A DNA stretch of 64,000 nt from Mesorhizobium sp. AR02 (lineage in GTDB: Bacteria > Pseudomonadota > Alphaproteobacteria > Rhizobiales > Rhizobiaceae): the NCBI RefSeq assembly GCF_024746835.1, contig NZ_CP080531.1:3348001-3412000 (forward strand), in the 5' to 3' direction. The notes beneath the pieces are model-generated. The model was not told where the DNA came from, ran no database searches, and saw only the letters and a program-made list of their open reading frames with translations. Each line of letters begins with the position of its first letter. The first letter of the stretch is position 1. Both the position numbers and the translations under genes were made by a program. Below are positions 17,830 through 26,344 of the stretch, piece by piece.

Positions 17830-18738
17830 TCACACCGCCGCCTTGCGGAAGCGGGCGACGAAGTCGTCGAGTTCGGGGCGCTCCATGTCGGAGATTGCCC
17901 AGTAGGAGAAGGCGCCGTCGCTCCAGTGCACCATCGAGAAGCCGCCGGAGGAAAGGTCGTCCGGCTGAATGGTCTTGCCGCCTTGCTGCGGTTCGGCGAC
18001 CAGCGTGATCAGATGCTCGCGGTGGCGGTAGACCAGGGCCGGCACCGGCCGGCCTGATATCACCTCGACCCGGCCGCCGATCAGCGCGAAGCCGTCCTGG
18101 GCAAGGTCGGGCGCCGGTGGCGAGACACCGATGCGGGCGTCGAGCCATGGCTTCACCGTATGGCGGTCGGACGAGACGATGTCGATCGGGCTCGCGGCAA
18201 GCAGGCTGCGGCGATGGCCGCTGGCGACCGCGGCGGCAAAGCCGTCATCGACGCCGCTTTGCATTACCCATTGCGTCGCCCCGCTGGCCAACACCGCGCT
18301 GATCATGATCGACGCCGCAAGCGCGCGCCAGTCGAACGAGCCGAAGCGGCGCGCCCTGGGCAGTACCCGTGTCTGGGACGGTCGCGTTCCGGCTTCGCGC
18401 CTCTGGCCACCACCAGCGACCGCAATCAATCCCGGCAGCGCCGACGGCGTGCCCTGCTGCGGCTCGATCGCCTCGGCCGGCGCCTGCGGCTCGGTGGTCG
18501 CCATGCCGATCGACTCAATGCGGGCCCGAAAGGCGTCGCTGACATCGGGGCGCGGCAAGCGGCTGACTGCGCCTTGCAAGGCGACAATGCGGGCATGCTC
18601 GGCGGCAAGGCGGGGGTCGGCGGCGATGCGACGCTCCACGGCAAGTGCGGCCGCCGCATCGAGTTCGCCATCAACAAGGGCGTGGATCATCAGTCTGATA
18701 CCTTCGGGATCGTTGGGCAGTCCGTCGTCGTGCGTCAT
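17830..18738 (-). CDS. transmembrane anti-sigma factor
   Basis: A 302-residue protein downstream of an ECF sigma gene and overlapping it by ATGA. The N-terminal part resembles a zinc-free anti-sigma domain (LMIHALVDGELDAAAALAVERRIAADP). A Pro/Ala linker, one transmembrane segment (about 139-162, WRALAASIMISAVLASGATQWV) and a periplasmic domain follow, ending with SYWAISDMERPELDDFVARF. The pattern matches ECF-associated anti-sigma factors that hold the sigma factor at the membrane. The signal is unknown. Confidence 0.9.
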   Translation of the reverse strand: MTHDDGLPNDPEGIRLMIHALVDGELDAAAALAVERRIAADPRLAAEHARIVALQGAVSRLPRPDVSDAFRARIESIGMATTEPQAPAEAIEPQQGTPSALPGLIAVAGGGQRREAGTRPSQTRVLPRARRFGSFDWRALAASIMISAVLASGATQWVMQSGVDDGFAAAVASGHRRSLLAASPIDIVSSDRHTVKPWLDARIGVSPPAPDLAQDGFALIGGRVEVISGRPVPALVYRHREHLITLVAEPQQGGKTIQPDDLSSGGFSMVHWSDGAFSYWAISDMERPELDDFVARFRKAAV

Positions 18739-19400
18739 GACGCTCTCCCCAGTTCAGACGCCAGCAGGCCGCGCGCACGAGCAAGCCTGGACATGACCGT
18801 GCCGATCGGCACGGCAAGCATGGTCGATATGTCGCGATAGCTGAGGCCGTTGATGTCGCGCAGCACCAGCGTTTCGCGAAACGGCTGCGGCAGGGCAGCG
18901 ATCGCCGCCTCGAGTGCCGCCGTATCGGCTCTGGCGATCAGGCTCGCCTCCGGGCCGTCCTCGTCCGGCAGGCTGGTGCCGTGTGCCGCCGCCATGTCGT
19001 CGAGATCGCCGAGGTCACCGACGGCCATCATGCCGCGTGGCCGGTTGCGCGCCATCCAGGTGTAGGAGGTGTTGCGCACGATGGTCAGCAGCCAGGCGCG
19101 GGCGTTGCCGCCGGCATAGCCTGCTATGCCGGCATGCGCCTTGATGCACGCGTCCTGCACAACGTCTTCTGCATCGGCGGCATTGCCAGTCAGCCAGCGG
19201 GCAAGCGCCAACGCGTCGCCGAGATGCGGCAGCACCACCTGGTTGAAGCGTTCTGCCAGGGCCCTCTCGCTCAAAGCAGCACCATGATCCGATACTCCGG
19301 GCCGTGCCGCCTCAAGATGCGACGGCGACCTTGCCCTGCTCGTGGGGGTAAAGCCCCCGGGAACAGACAGAGCCGCCTGCCTTGCTGAAACTGAATTCAT
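18735..19400 (-). CDS. ECF-type RNA polymerase sigma factor
   Basis: About 221 residues from the ATG at 19400; a TTG at 19418 would add six residues, and the first 45 residues are poorly conserved, so the real start may be downstream. Region 2 is visible as LARWLTGNAADAEDVVQDACIKAH, AWLLTIVRNTSYTWM follows, and region 4 is LPQPFRETLVLRDINGLSYRDIST with the recognition helix ending MSRLARARG. It should direct transcription of a small stress regulon and is controlled by the membrane anti-sigma factor encoded next. Such pairs usually activate their own promoter. Confidence 0.93.
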   Translation of the reverse strand: MNSVSARQAALSVPGGFTPTSRARSPSHLEAARPGVSDHGAALSERALAERFNQVVLPHLGDALALARWLTGNAADAEDVVQDACIKAHAGIAGYAGGNARAWLLTIVRNTSYTWMARNRPRGMMAVGDLGDLDDMAAAHGTSLPDEDGPEASLIARADTAALEAAIAALPQPFRETLVLRDINGLSYRDISTMLAVPIGTVMSRLARARGLLASELGRAS

Positions 19401-19518
19401 CTGCGTCACCGGTGTCAAGCGCTACAAAGGAGAGCCTGACGACGCTCATGCTGCCCAGCGCATAGCCACGGCCGACGTCGCAGCCGTGTTCGCCGTCCTT
19501 GCAATGATAGGGCATGCC
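19312..19518 (-). CDS. hypothetical 68-residue Cys-containing protein overlapping the sigma gene start
   Basis: The ATG at 19518 is preceded by a near-perfect ribosome binding site (GAGGAGA, 5-7 bases upstream). The frame encodes MPYHCKDGEHGCDVGRGYAL and continues to a stop at 19312, overlapping the 5' part of the sigma gene in another frame. It contains three cysteines and no hydrophobic segment. I recognise no family. The strong start site argues that it is translated, possibly coupling translation of the sigma factor; if so the sigma N-terminus may be shorter than listed. Confidence 0.45.
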   Translation of the reverse strand, partial: GMPYHCKDGEHGCDVGRGYALGSMSVVRLSFVALDTGDADEFSFSKAGGSVCSRGLYPHEQGKVAVAS

Positions 19519-19654
19519 AGTCTCCTCAACGCCGGATGTGGCGTATGCCGAGAAGACCTGCCGCGGCGCCGGTTTATTCCCGCCGCGTGCCAATCCGGCT
19601 GTTCACAGTCGCGTGATCGGCCGGGGATTTGGGGATTTTTGGTCGGTTTGGCGC

Positions 19655-20860
19655 TCAATCCGGCCAGCGCAGGACGCCAGACGAATCCTTGCGGGCGGCC
19701 TTCATGGCATCGGCGGGGCGGTCCTTCGCGGTCAATATGGCGCGCAGGCGTTCGGCGACGATCTCTGCCTCGCCGGGATGTAGATTGCAGGGATCGAGGA
19801 AGAAATGGCAGCGCTCGACTTCGTGGTTGCGCACGATGATCGGCGGCGTGCCCGCCGCCAGCGCCGAAGCGAGTCCGGCGGCGGAGAACCGGCTCTCGGG
19901 TGAGACGAAGATCTGCAGCCGGTCGAGCGGGTTGGCCGTCGGGTCCGGAATGATCTTGGCAAAGATGCCCGGCAGTCCCTGCAAAGCGTCCTTCCAGAGA
20001 TTGAGCGCGGCCTCTTCACGCCGGCGGATGCCGGCATGGTCGCGCTTCTCCCAGGCTTCCAGCGCGGCCATGGTGCCGGCGATGCTTTCCTTGCCGACCT
20101 TCATGGCGCGCGCGACGCCGCGGTTCTGCAGATAGGCTGATCGCACCAGGTCCTTGCGGCCGGTGACGATGCCGCTGGTCGGTCCACTCAGGAATTTGTG
20201 GCCGCTGTAGATGACGACGTCGGCGCCGCGCGCCAGGAAACCGCGCAAATCGTATTCGGACGCGGCATCGACGATCACCGGCACGCCTTTGGCGTGGCAG
20301 ATCTCGCAGAATTCCTCCAGCGACAGCATGCCGTACTGCACGGTGTGGTGGGCAACGACGTAGAGGCCGGCCGCCGTGCGGTCGTTGATCGCTTCGCGCA
20401 CATGATAGTCCTGCGTCACGCTGACCGTGCCGGCAGGCACCACCTTGGCGCCGGCGAGACGGACCGACTGGTCGATCGGCGCACCATAATTGACGATGTG
20501 GCCAAGCTGGATGACGACCTCCGACTTGAGGTCGCCGGTATCGTCAGGCAAGCGCTCGATGGCGAGCAGGTTGGTTCCCGTCATCGCTCCGGCGATCGCC
20601 ATGGTGATGCCGCTGGCGCAGCAGGCGGTGATGAAACCGGCCTCGCCGCCGGTGAGGCGCGCGACGACCGTGCTTGCGGCGCGCTGCAGGTCGTCCATCT
20701 CCACCCATTGCGAGGCCATTTCGGCCATGGCGCTGATCGCCTCCGGGACGATGATCGACGCGCCGAGCGCGGTCATGGTGCCGGAGACATTGATGATCGG
20801 TCGCAAGCCCAGCCGTTCGCGGATGGTGGTGTTGGAGCCGGTATCGGAATAGGTTTTCAT
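19655..20860 (-). CDS. SelA-like PLP-dependent aminotransferase/ammonia-lyase family protein
   Basis: A 401-residue PLP enzyme related to L-seryl-tRNA(Sec) selenium transferase and to D-glucosaminate-6-phosphate ammonia-lyase-type enzymes. Features are [19 protein letters not shown] near residue 17, [20 protein letters not shown] near 71, [11 protein letters not shown] near 200 and the PLP lysine in [13 protein letters not shown] near 222. No selenocysteine machinery lies nearby, so Sec synthesis is not indicated. Its position after a polar amino acid ABC transporter and RidA suggests a catabolic beta-eliminase or ammonia-lyase. The ATG at 20860 gives the family N-terminus. Confidence 0.85.
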   Translation of the reverse strand: MKTYSDTGSNTTIRERLGLRPIINVSGTMTALGASIIVPEAISAMAEMASQWVEMDDLQRAASTVVARLTGGEAGFITACCASGITMAIAGAMTGTNLLAIERLPDDTGDLKSEVVIQLGHIVNYGAPIDQSVRLAGAKVVPAGTVSVTQDYHVREAINDRTAAGLYVVAHHTVQYGMLSLEEFCEICHAKGVPVIVDAASEYDLRGFLARGADVVIYSGHKFLSGPTSGIVTGRKDLVRSAYLQNRGVARAMKVGKESIAGTMAALEAWEKRDHAGIRRREEAALNLWKDALQGLPGIFAKIIPDPTANPLDRLQIFVSPESRFSAAGLASALAAGTPPIIVRNHEVERCHFFLDPCNLHPGEAEIVAERLRAILTAKDRPADAMKAARKDSSGVLRWPD

Positions 20861-20885
20861 GTCAGCAGATCCCGTGGGTGGCAGG

Positions 20886-21347
20886 TCAGGCGGCGATTTC
20901 GACGACCGCTTCGATTTCGACGGTGATGTTTCCAGGCAGCGAGCCGACGCCGATCGCCGAGCGGGCGTGGCCGCCGATCTTGTCGAAGACATCGGCGAAA
21001 AGATCGGAACAGCCGTTCACCACTTTCGGGTGGTCGCTGAAGGTCGGCGTCGCATTGACGAAGCCGAGCAGCTTGACGACGCGCACGATGCGGCCGAGAT
21101 CGCCGGCGGCGGCATGCATGACGGCAAGCAGGTTGAGCCCGGTCAGGCGCGCGTGCTCATAGGCCTGCTCGACCGTGACATCCTCGCCGACCTTGCCGGT
21201 GCAGAGCGTGCCGTCGGCGCGCAGTGGTCCCTGGCCGGACAGGAAAATCAGCCGGCCGCTCTCGGCGTGGGTGACGAAATTGGCGATGGGCGTCGGCGGC
21301 TCGGGCAGCGTCAGGCCGAGTTCGGCGAGCCGGATGTAAGGCGTCAT
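20886..21347 (-). CDS. RidA family (YjgF/YER057c/UK114) protein
   Basis: This 153-residue protein belongs to the RidA superfamily, whose archetype hydrolyses reactive enamine/imine intermediates released by PLP enzymes. Recognisable parts are [69 protein letters not shown] and [26 protein letters not shown]. The conserved substrate-binding Arg of the archetype appears in HARSAIG. It sits between the transporter ATPase and the PLP enzyme, so it probably finishes that enzyme's reaction. Confidence 0.93.
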   Translation of the reverse strand: MTPYIRLAELGLTLPEPPTPIANFVTHAESGRLIFLSGQGPLRADGTLCTGKVGEDVTVEQAYEHARLTGLNLLAVMHAAAGDLGRIVRVVKLLGFVNATPTFSDHPKVVNGCSDLFADVFDKIGGHARSAIGVGSLPGNITVEIEAVVEIAA

Positions 21348-21385
21348 GGAATCAGGCTCCTTGGGACGGTGTTGGCCGTCCAATG

Positions 21386-22183
21386 TCAGAAATGCGAGGC
21401 GCGGAAGCGCGCCAGGAAGGTGCGGAGGCGTTCATTGCTGGTCTCTGCCGCGAGGATCTCCTTGGGCGGGCCGACGGCGCTGACGCCGCCATCGGCCATG
21501 AAGACGATGCGGCTCGAAGCGTCGCGGGCAAAGGCCATTTCATGCGTCACCATCAGCATGGTCATGCCGTCCTCGGCGAGGCTGCGCACCACGGCAAGCA
21601 CCTCGCCGACCAGTTCGGGGTCGAGCGCCGAAGTGATCTCGTCGAGCAAAAGGATTTTCGGCTCCATCGCCACGGCGCGCGCGATGCCGACGCGCTGCTG
21701 CTGGCCGCCGGAGAGTTCGGCCGGCAGGCTGTCGGCCTTGTGGGCGAGCCCGACGCGGCCGAGCCAGTGTTCAGCGACCTGTCGCGCCTCGGCCTCGCTC
21801 TTTCCCCGCACCTTGGTCAAGCCGAGCATGATGTTGCCGGCCGCCGTCAGGTGCGGAAACAGGTTGAAGCTCTGGAACACCATGCCGGTCTCGGCACGCA
21901 TGCTGGCCAAGTCGCGCTCGCTGCGGCGCTGGCGCGTTCCAGCCTCGCGGTAGCCGACCTCCTTGCCGTCGATGCGGATCGAGCCGCTGTCGTAGCTTTC
22001 GAGGAAGTTGACGCAGCGCAGCAGTGTGGTCTTGCCGCTGCCCGAGGGGCCGATGACGGTGACCACCTCGCCACGCTTGACCTGAAGGCTGACAGAGCGC
22101 AGCACATCGACCGCACCGAAGGCCTTGGAGACATCGCGCACGTCGAGCAGCGCGGGACTGGCATTTGCAGCGTCGGACATCAT
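21386..22183 (-). CDS. polar amino acid ABC transporter ATP-binding protein
   Basis: A 265-residue ATPase of the PAAT (GlnQ/HisP) family. Walker A is IGPSGSGKTTLLR near residue 43, the Q-loop is MVFQSFNLFPHLT, the signature is LSGGQQQRVGIARA and Walker B is ILLLDEITSALDPE with the H-loop VTHEMAFARD. Two adjacent ATGs are possible starts (22183 and 22180); both lie next to the permease stop, so translation is coupled. It powers import by the two membrane proteins encoded upstream. Confidence 0.96.
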   Translation of the reverse strand: MMSDAANASPALLDVRDVSKAFGAVDVLRSVSLQVKRGEVVTVIGPSGSGKTTLLRCVNFLESYDSGSIRIDGKEVGYREAGTRQRRSERDLASMRAETGMVFQSFNLFPHLTAAGNIMLGLTKVRGKSEAEARQVAEHWLGRVGLAHKADSLPAELSGGQQQRVGIARAVAMEPKILLLDEITSALDPELVGEVLAVVRSLAEDGMTMLMVTHEMAFARDASSRIVFMADGGVSAVGPPKEILAAETSNERLRTFLARFRASHF

Positions 22184-22184
22184 G

Positions 22185-22835
22185 CTATTCCCGAATGAAG
22201 GAGAAACGCCGCTCGAGCCGCCGGCTGGCGAGCGAGAGCGCGTAGTTGACCGCGAAATAGATGAGCGCGCCGAGGATATAGAGCGGCATCGCCTCATAGG
22301 TGCGGCCGATGACCTGATTGATGGCCTGCATCAAATCGGTGATGCCGAGCAGCGACACCAGTGCGCTGCCCTTGACCGCATCGGTGACGCCGTTGATCCA
22401 GGGCGGCAGGAAGCGCCTGAAGGCCTGCGGGAAGATGACGTAGGTCAACCGCTGGCGGAAGGTCAGCCCGATCGCCATCGCGGCTTCGGACTGGCCTTTC
22501 GGGATCGAGGCGACCGCGCCCCTGAGATATTCGATGACCTGAGCCGTCTTGAACAGGGTCAGCGCCAGCACGGCGGCCCAGAACGACGGCAGATGTAGCC
22601 CGATGGCGGGCAGGCCGTAATAGACGAAGAACATCAAGACCAGGATCGGAATGCCACGGATGGTGTCGCTGAAGATGCGCACCGCCCAGCGCAACGGCGC
22701 GGGGCCATAAACCAGGCCGACACCCAGCAGGACGCCGGCGATGAGCGACAGGGTGACGACCAGAAGCGACACCCACAGGGTCAGGGCAAAGCCTTTGGCG
22801 AGGAAGGGCAGAGCGTAGAGGATCTGGCTCAGCAT
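22185..22835 (-). CDS. polar amino acid ABC transporter permease
   Basis: A 216-residue inner membrane permease of the HisM/GlnP family. The five or so hydrophobic segments and the EAA loop (SIPKGQSEAAMAIGLTFRQRLTYVIFPQAFRRFLPPWIN) are visible. It forms a heterodimer with the permease encoded one base upstream. It is third in the operon. Confidence 0.95.
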   Translation of the reverse strand: MLSQILYALPFLAKGFALTLWVSLLVVTLSLIAGVLLGVGLVYGPAPLRWAVRIFSDTIRGIPILVLMFFVYYGLPAIGLHLPSFWAAVLALTLFKTAQVIEYLRGAVASIPKGQSEAAMAIGLTFRQRLTYVIFPQAFRRFLPPWINGVTDAVKGSALVSLLGITDLMQAINQVIGRTYEAMPLYILGALIYFAVNYALSLASRRLERRFSFIRE

Positions 22836-22836
22836 G

Positions 22837-23502
22837 TCAGCGCGCCGCCCTGAACCGGCGCTCGACGAGCCTGAGCCCGAACAGCAATGCGTAGCCGGTC
22901 ATGAGATACATCGCCGTCGTCACCAGATAGACCTCGACGATGCGGAAGGTGTTGAAGTTGATCCACTGGGCGCCGAAGGTGAGCTCCGGCACCGAGATGA
23001 CCGAGGCGATCGACGTGTCCTTGAACAGCGAGATGAAGGTGTTGGACAGCGCCGGCAGCGTGATGCGCAGCATGGTCGGCAGGCGCACGTGGATCAGCCT
23101 TTGCCAAGGCGTCAGGCCGATTGCCTTGCCGGCATCGAGCTGGCCGCGCGGGACGGCCTCGAGGCCCGAGCGAAACACCTCGACCAGATAGGCGCCGCTA
23201 TAGACCGACAGCGTCAGGACGAACGATGTCGGTGCGCTGTAGGCCAGGTCGACCACGGTCGGCAGGCCGTAGAAGACGAGATAGACCAGCAGGATCAGCG
23301 GCACGTTGCGGATGAATTCGACATAGGCGGCGATCACTGCCCGCACGACGCGTCCGGCCGAGACGTACCAGACCGCGAGCAGCAGGCCGATGACGACGCC
23401 GATGGCGATCGAGATCACGGCAAGCTCGAGGCTGAGCAGCAAGCCGCCCCACAGCTTGTCGAAATGCCGCCAGATCAGATTGAAATTGAGGGCATAGCCC
23501 AT
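22837..23502 (-). CDS. polar amino acid ABC transporter permease
   Basis: About 221 residues from the ATG at 23502; a longer in-frame start adds residues unlike the family. It has the PAAT permease pattern: a first transmembrane segment (GLLLSLELAVISIAIGVVIGLLLA), an FIRNVPLILLVYLVFYGLP block and the EAA loop AVPRGQLDAGKAIGLTPWQRLIHVRLP. It pairs with the neighbouring permease gene, from which it is separated by a single base. Confidence 0.95.
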   Translation of the reverse strand: MGYALNFNLIWRHFDKLWGGLLLSLELAVISIAIGVVIGLLLAVWYVSAGRVVRAVIAAYVEFIRNVPLILLVYLVFYGLPTVVDLAYSAPTSFVLTLSVYSGAYLVEVFRSGLEAVPRGQLDAGKAIGLTPWQRLIHVRLPTMLRITLPALSNTFISLFKDTSIASVISVPELTFGAQWINFNTFRIVEVYLVTTAMYLMTGYALLFGLRLVERRFRAAR

Positions 23503-23574
23503 ACGTCCGCCTCGGTGTGAAGGGCGTCGAGTCGATTGCGGAAGGGCGAGAATGACGCCCTTCCGCATCCGGGA

Positions 23575-24447
23575 TCAGATGACCGGGAAGCCGGGGTGGC
23601 GCGCCGGCGGCTCCTGGCCGAAATAATCCTTGAAGGCGGCATCGTAGAGCGCCGATTCATGGCCGAACATGGCGATGGTGAAGGTCTGGTTGACGAAGGT
23701 CAGCCAGTCGAGATCGCCTTGCCGCAATGCCGCGCCGTAGAGCATCGAATACCAGCTCTTGCCGGCATCGAAATATTTGTCCGGATTGCGCGAGGCGAGC
23801 CAGCGCACGGTGGAGAGATCGACCGCGGCAGCGTCGGCGCGCTTGGATTCCAGCGCTTGCAGCACGTTGGCCTGGGTGTCGATCTGCAGCACTTGCGCCT
23901 GCGGCAAGGCGTAGTGGACGGAGCTTTCGGCATCGACATTCTGCAGGATGGAGATGCGCGTCGCCGCGCCACCGGCAAGCAGCTTGTCGAAGGTCTTGTT
24001 CTCAGCGGTGGGCAGTGTCAGCAGCGCAACGCCTTCGACGTAGTACGGCCGGGTGAAGTTGATCAGCTGCGAGCGCTGCGCCGTCATCGTCATGAACTGG
24101 ATGGTGATGTCGACCTTGTTGGTGGTGACGTTGGGAATGCGCTGCGCCGGGTCCTGCATGACGAACTCGACCTTGGTCGGATCATCGAACAGGCCCTTGG
24201 CCAGGATGCGCCCCATGGTGATGTCCATGCCGACCAGTTCGCCGGCATCATTCTCGAAATGCCAGGGCGCGTTGGTGCTGCCGGTGCCGACGATCAGTTT
24301 GCCGCGGTCTAGCACGGTGCGCAGCAGGCTGTCGGATGCGGCCTGGGCAGCGGCCTTCTGGGCATCGACGGTTGCCAGCACGCCGGCGGTGGCCAGTCCC
24401 GCCATTCCCAATTTCAGAAAATCACGTCTTCCGGATGTGTCGTTCAC
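23575..24447 (-). CDS. amino acid ABC transporter substrate-binding protein (Tat-type signal)
   Basis: A 290-residue SBP_bac_3 (type II) binding protein. The N-terminus has a Tat signal (GRRDFLKLGMAG) ending near AAAQAAS. The domain starts at RTVLDRGKLIVGTGSTNAPWHFEN, with DITIQFMTMTAQRSQLINFTRPYYVEG as the ligand-binding block. The Tat signal is unusual for this family, most of which are Sec-exported. It is the first gene of the transporter operon, which is divergent from an IclR regulator. Confidence 0.95.
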   Translation of the reverse strand: MNDTSGRRDFLKLGMAGLATAGVLATVDAQKAAAQAASDSLLRTVLDRGKLIVGTGSTNAPWHFENDAGELVGMDITMGRILAKGLFDDPTKVEFVMQDPAQRIPNVTTNKVDITIQFMTMTAQRSQLINFTRPYYVEGVALLTLPTAENKTFDKLLAGGAATRISILQNVDAESSVHYALPQAQVLQIDTQANVLQALESKRADAAAVDLSTVRWLASRNPDKYFDAGKSWYSMLYGAALRQGDLDWLTFVNQTFTIAMFGHESALYDAAFKDYFGQEPPARHPGFPVI

Positions 24448-24576
24448 GGCGACCTCCTTTCGTGTTGTGTTCCCCTATGCACAGGCAATACACGCGGCGT
24501 TGATCATGAGAAGATTGTCTCTTACAAGAGACGCATGTATCCTGTACAAGACAGATACTAGCACCAGGAATCGACA
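24448..24576. promoter_or_regulatory. divergent control region with candidate IclR operators
   Basis: Between the divergent binding-protein and IclR genes lies a palindrome at 24517-24532 (arms GTCTCT and AGAGAC around TACA). A second copy of TACAAGA occurs 22 bases further (24545-24551), flanked by GTATC and GATAC. Two similar sites about two helical turns apart fit dimeric IclR binding. The regulator probably represses or activates the transport operon and itself. Confidence 0.6.
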
Positions 24577-25365
24577 ATGCAAGATGGCAATGCCTTGGCA
24601 GTTTCAGCCGACGAAAAGACGACGGCTTCCCGCGAGAAGGGGCTCAACCGGGTGCTCGAGATCCTGGACTTTCTGCACACGACGCAGCGGGCGATCGGCA
24701 TTGGCGACCTTGCCAAGGGGGTGAACGCCCCGCGTTCGACGACCTACACGCTGGTGCGGTCGCTGGTGGACGCCGGCCTGCTGGAAATGGCGGGCGACGG
24801 CAACCGCGTCTATTTCGGCAAGAAGCTCTATCTCTATGGAATGGATTATGTGCGCGGCAACGACCTGTTGCGGCGCGGGCGCCAGGAGGTCGACAATCTG
24901 TCGCGCGAGACCGGCGAGACGTCGGAATTGTGCATGCTGCAGAGCGGCCGCTACACCATCGTCCACGCAAGCCCGGGCACCAGGCCGTTCCGTATCAGCT
25001 CCGCCACCGGTCTGCAGATACCGCTGCCCTGGACGGCCTCCGGGCGGTTGCTGCTGGCTGGACTTGAGAAGGCTGAGGTCGAAGCCATGGTGTCGGATGA
25101 CGATCTCGTGCTGCCTGATGGCCGCAAGCTCAGGCTCGACGATTTCATCGCCGACATCGCCAAGGCGCGGATTACCGGCTACTGCGTGACCTCGGGCCTG
25201 GTCGATGCCTATACGAAATGTCTTGCCGTGCCGGTCTTTTCAGCGCCGGGCAAGGTCGAGGCGACGATGTGCCTGGTGGTTCCCATCGACACCTCCGACG
25301 AGCGGACCGGCAGTCTCATCGGCCTGCTGCGTGATCGCGCGGCCAGGCTTTCGATCGGTGGATAG
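24577..25365 (+). CDS. IclR-family transcriptional regulator
   Basis: A 262-residue regulator with an N-terminal winged HTH (about residues 22-85; LNRVLEILDFLHTTQRAIGIGDLAKG and APRSTTYTLVRSLVDAGLLE). The C-terminal IclR effector domain (about 100-258) includes CMLQSGRYTIVHASPG, PLPWTASGRLLLAGL and a Cys-bearing ITGYCVTSGLVDAY segment. It is divergent from the amino acid transporter/RidA/PLP enzyme operon and is its likely local regulator, with the substrate or a breakdown product as effector. Confidence 0.95.
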   Translation: MQDGNALAVSADEKTTASREKGLNRVLEILDFLHTTQRAIGIGDLAKGVNAPRSTTYTLVRSLVDAGLLEMAGDGNRVYFGKKLYLYGMDYVRGNDLLRRGRQEVDNLSRETGETSELCMLQSGRYTIVHASPGTRPFRISSATGLQIPLPWTASGRLLLAGLEKAEVEAMVSDDDLVLPDGRKLRLDDFIADIAKARITGYCVTSGLVDAYTKCLAVPVFSAPGKVEATMCLVVPIDTSDERTGSLIGLLRDRAARLSIGG

Positions 25366-25399
25366 CGAAACGTGACGGCGAGCGCGTGGCGCCCGCGGT

Positions 25400-25603
25400 T
25401 CAGGCGATGATGTCGGGGATGATCTTGTCTTCCAACGCCATCAGCCGGTCCTTGAGCACCAGCTTCTTCTTCTTCATGCGCTGGATCTGCAGGGGATCGC
25501 AATTGGTGGCGATCATCGCGTTGATCGCCGCATCGAAATCGGCGTGTTCCTGCTTCAGCCGGGAAAATTCGAGGCGAATATCGGCCTGTTCCTGATCGGA
25601 CAT
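25400..25603 (-). CDS. DUF465 (YdcH-like) small coiled-coil protein
   Basis: A 67-residue charged protein with the DUF465 pattern: LEFSRLKQEHADFDAAINAM then QIQRMKKKKLVLKDRLMALE. DUF465 proteins form short alpha-helical hairpins of unknown function. Another DUF465 gene lies about 240 bases away on the opposite strand, so two paralogues sit back to back. No RNA-binding or catalytic motif is visible. Confidence 0.9.
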   Translation of the reverse strand: MSDQEQADIRLEFSRLKQEHADFDAAINAMIATNCDPLQIQRMKKKKLVLKDRLMALEDKIIPDIIA

Positions 25604-25843
25604 TCTCTACCGTCTGCACGTCTGCGGCGCCCAAAAGCTGGGCCTGATTGGGCGGGGGCGGCAATTTCTGCCACCGGCGCGCAGCCCATATCACATTTCA
25701 CATTGTCGTGGAATGCTACCACGCAGCATTCGACATCGCAGTCGGAAGGTGGCAAAGTGTCATTGTGCCGTCACAGAAGCGAGCCTGCGGTGGACGCGCC
25801 TTGACGGCTGCAATCGAGGAAACCATGAAAGGGAGAACCAATC

Positions 25844-26023
25844 ATGTCTCTTGCTTCCCATCTTGATGAGTTGCAGCGGAAACACGGCGACATCGAACGT
25901 GAAATCGATGACGCGATGAACCACCCGTCGGTGGACGACCTCGAAATCGTGAATCTCAAGCGACGCAAGCTGGCACTCAAGGATGCGATTGAGAAACTGA
26001 AAGCGCAACCGACCACGCATTGA
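25844..26023 (+). CDS. DUF465 (YdcH-like) small protein
   Basis: This 59-residue ORF (MSLASHLDELQRKHGDIERE...QPTTH) starts at an ATG preceded by GGGAGA. It has the DUF465 signature of a charged helix, a linker with a Pro, then LEIVNLKRRKLALKDAIEKL. It is paralogous to the gene at 25400-25603. A GC-rich hairpin about 40 bases downstream with T-rich sequence behind it probably ends the transcript. Its function is unknown; the family is widespread in proteobacteria. Confidence 0.9.
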   Translation: MSLASHLDELQRKHGDIEREIDDAMNHPSVDDLEIVNLKRRKLALKDAIEKLKAQPTTH

Positions 26024-26344
26024 TGCCCGACTGACATAGCCGCTCACTATGCGGTCTTCCTTGCCGGCGGCAATCGCCGCCGGTGTGTTGGGTTTTGATT
26101 TTCAGCACTACGTCATAAGCCGCAGCTAATATCCTTCAGATCCGTTTTGCACCTCGGCCATCGCCGGGTCGTGCCCTGTTTCATACCCTCGGCCGGGATC
26201 AATTGCTGCCAGTGGCGACCTGTCGCCATTGACAAGCCATCTTTGCTCCTCCACCTCATGCCCGGACTTCAGCGCATCGGCCCCGGGGCGTACCTTGTGC
26301 GTCCAAGTGGACGCATGGCGCTCCAGAGACAAAAGGCTGCCGGC
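26024..26344. other. intergenic region between DUF465 gene and ispG (no gene)
   Basis: The 321-base stretch holds the terminator listed at 26064-26095. Beyond that it must contain the ispG promoter; the long open frame upstream of the ispG ATG lacks homology to the family. A region of TTTTCAGCACTACG and TAATATCC near 26100-26135 is AT-richer, but I cannot call a promoter. Confidence 0.6.
26064..26095 (+). terminator. hairpin terminator after the DUF465 gene
   Basis: CCGGCGGC and GCCGCCGG form an 8-bp perfect stem around AATC, followed by TGTGTTGGGTTTTG, a T-rich tail with Gs. It lies 40 bases after the DUF465 stop. Confidence 0.65.

Noticed and set aside
19655..20860. Selenocysteine synthase (selA)
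   Set aside because: No selB, selD or tRNA-Sec gene is present, and the operon context is amino acid transport and RidA.
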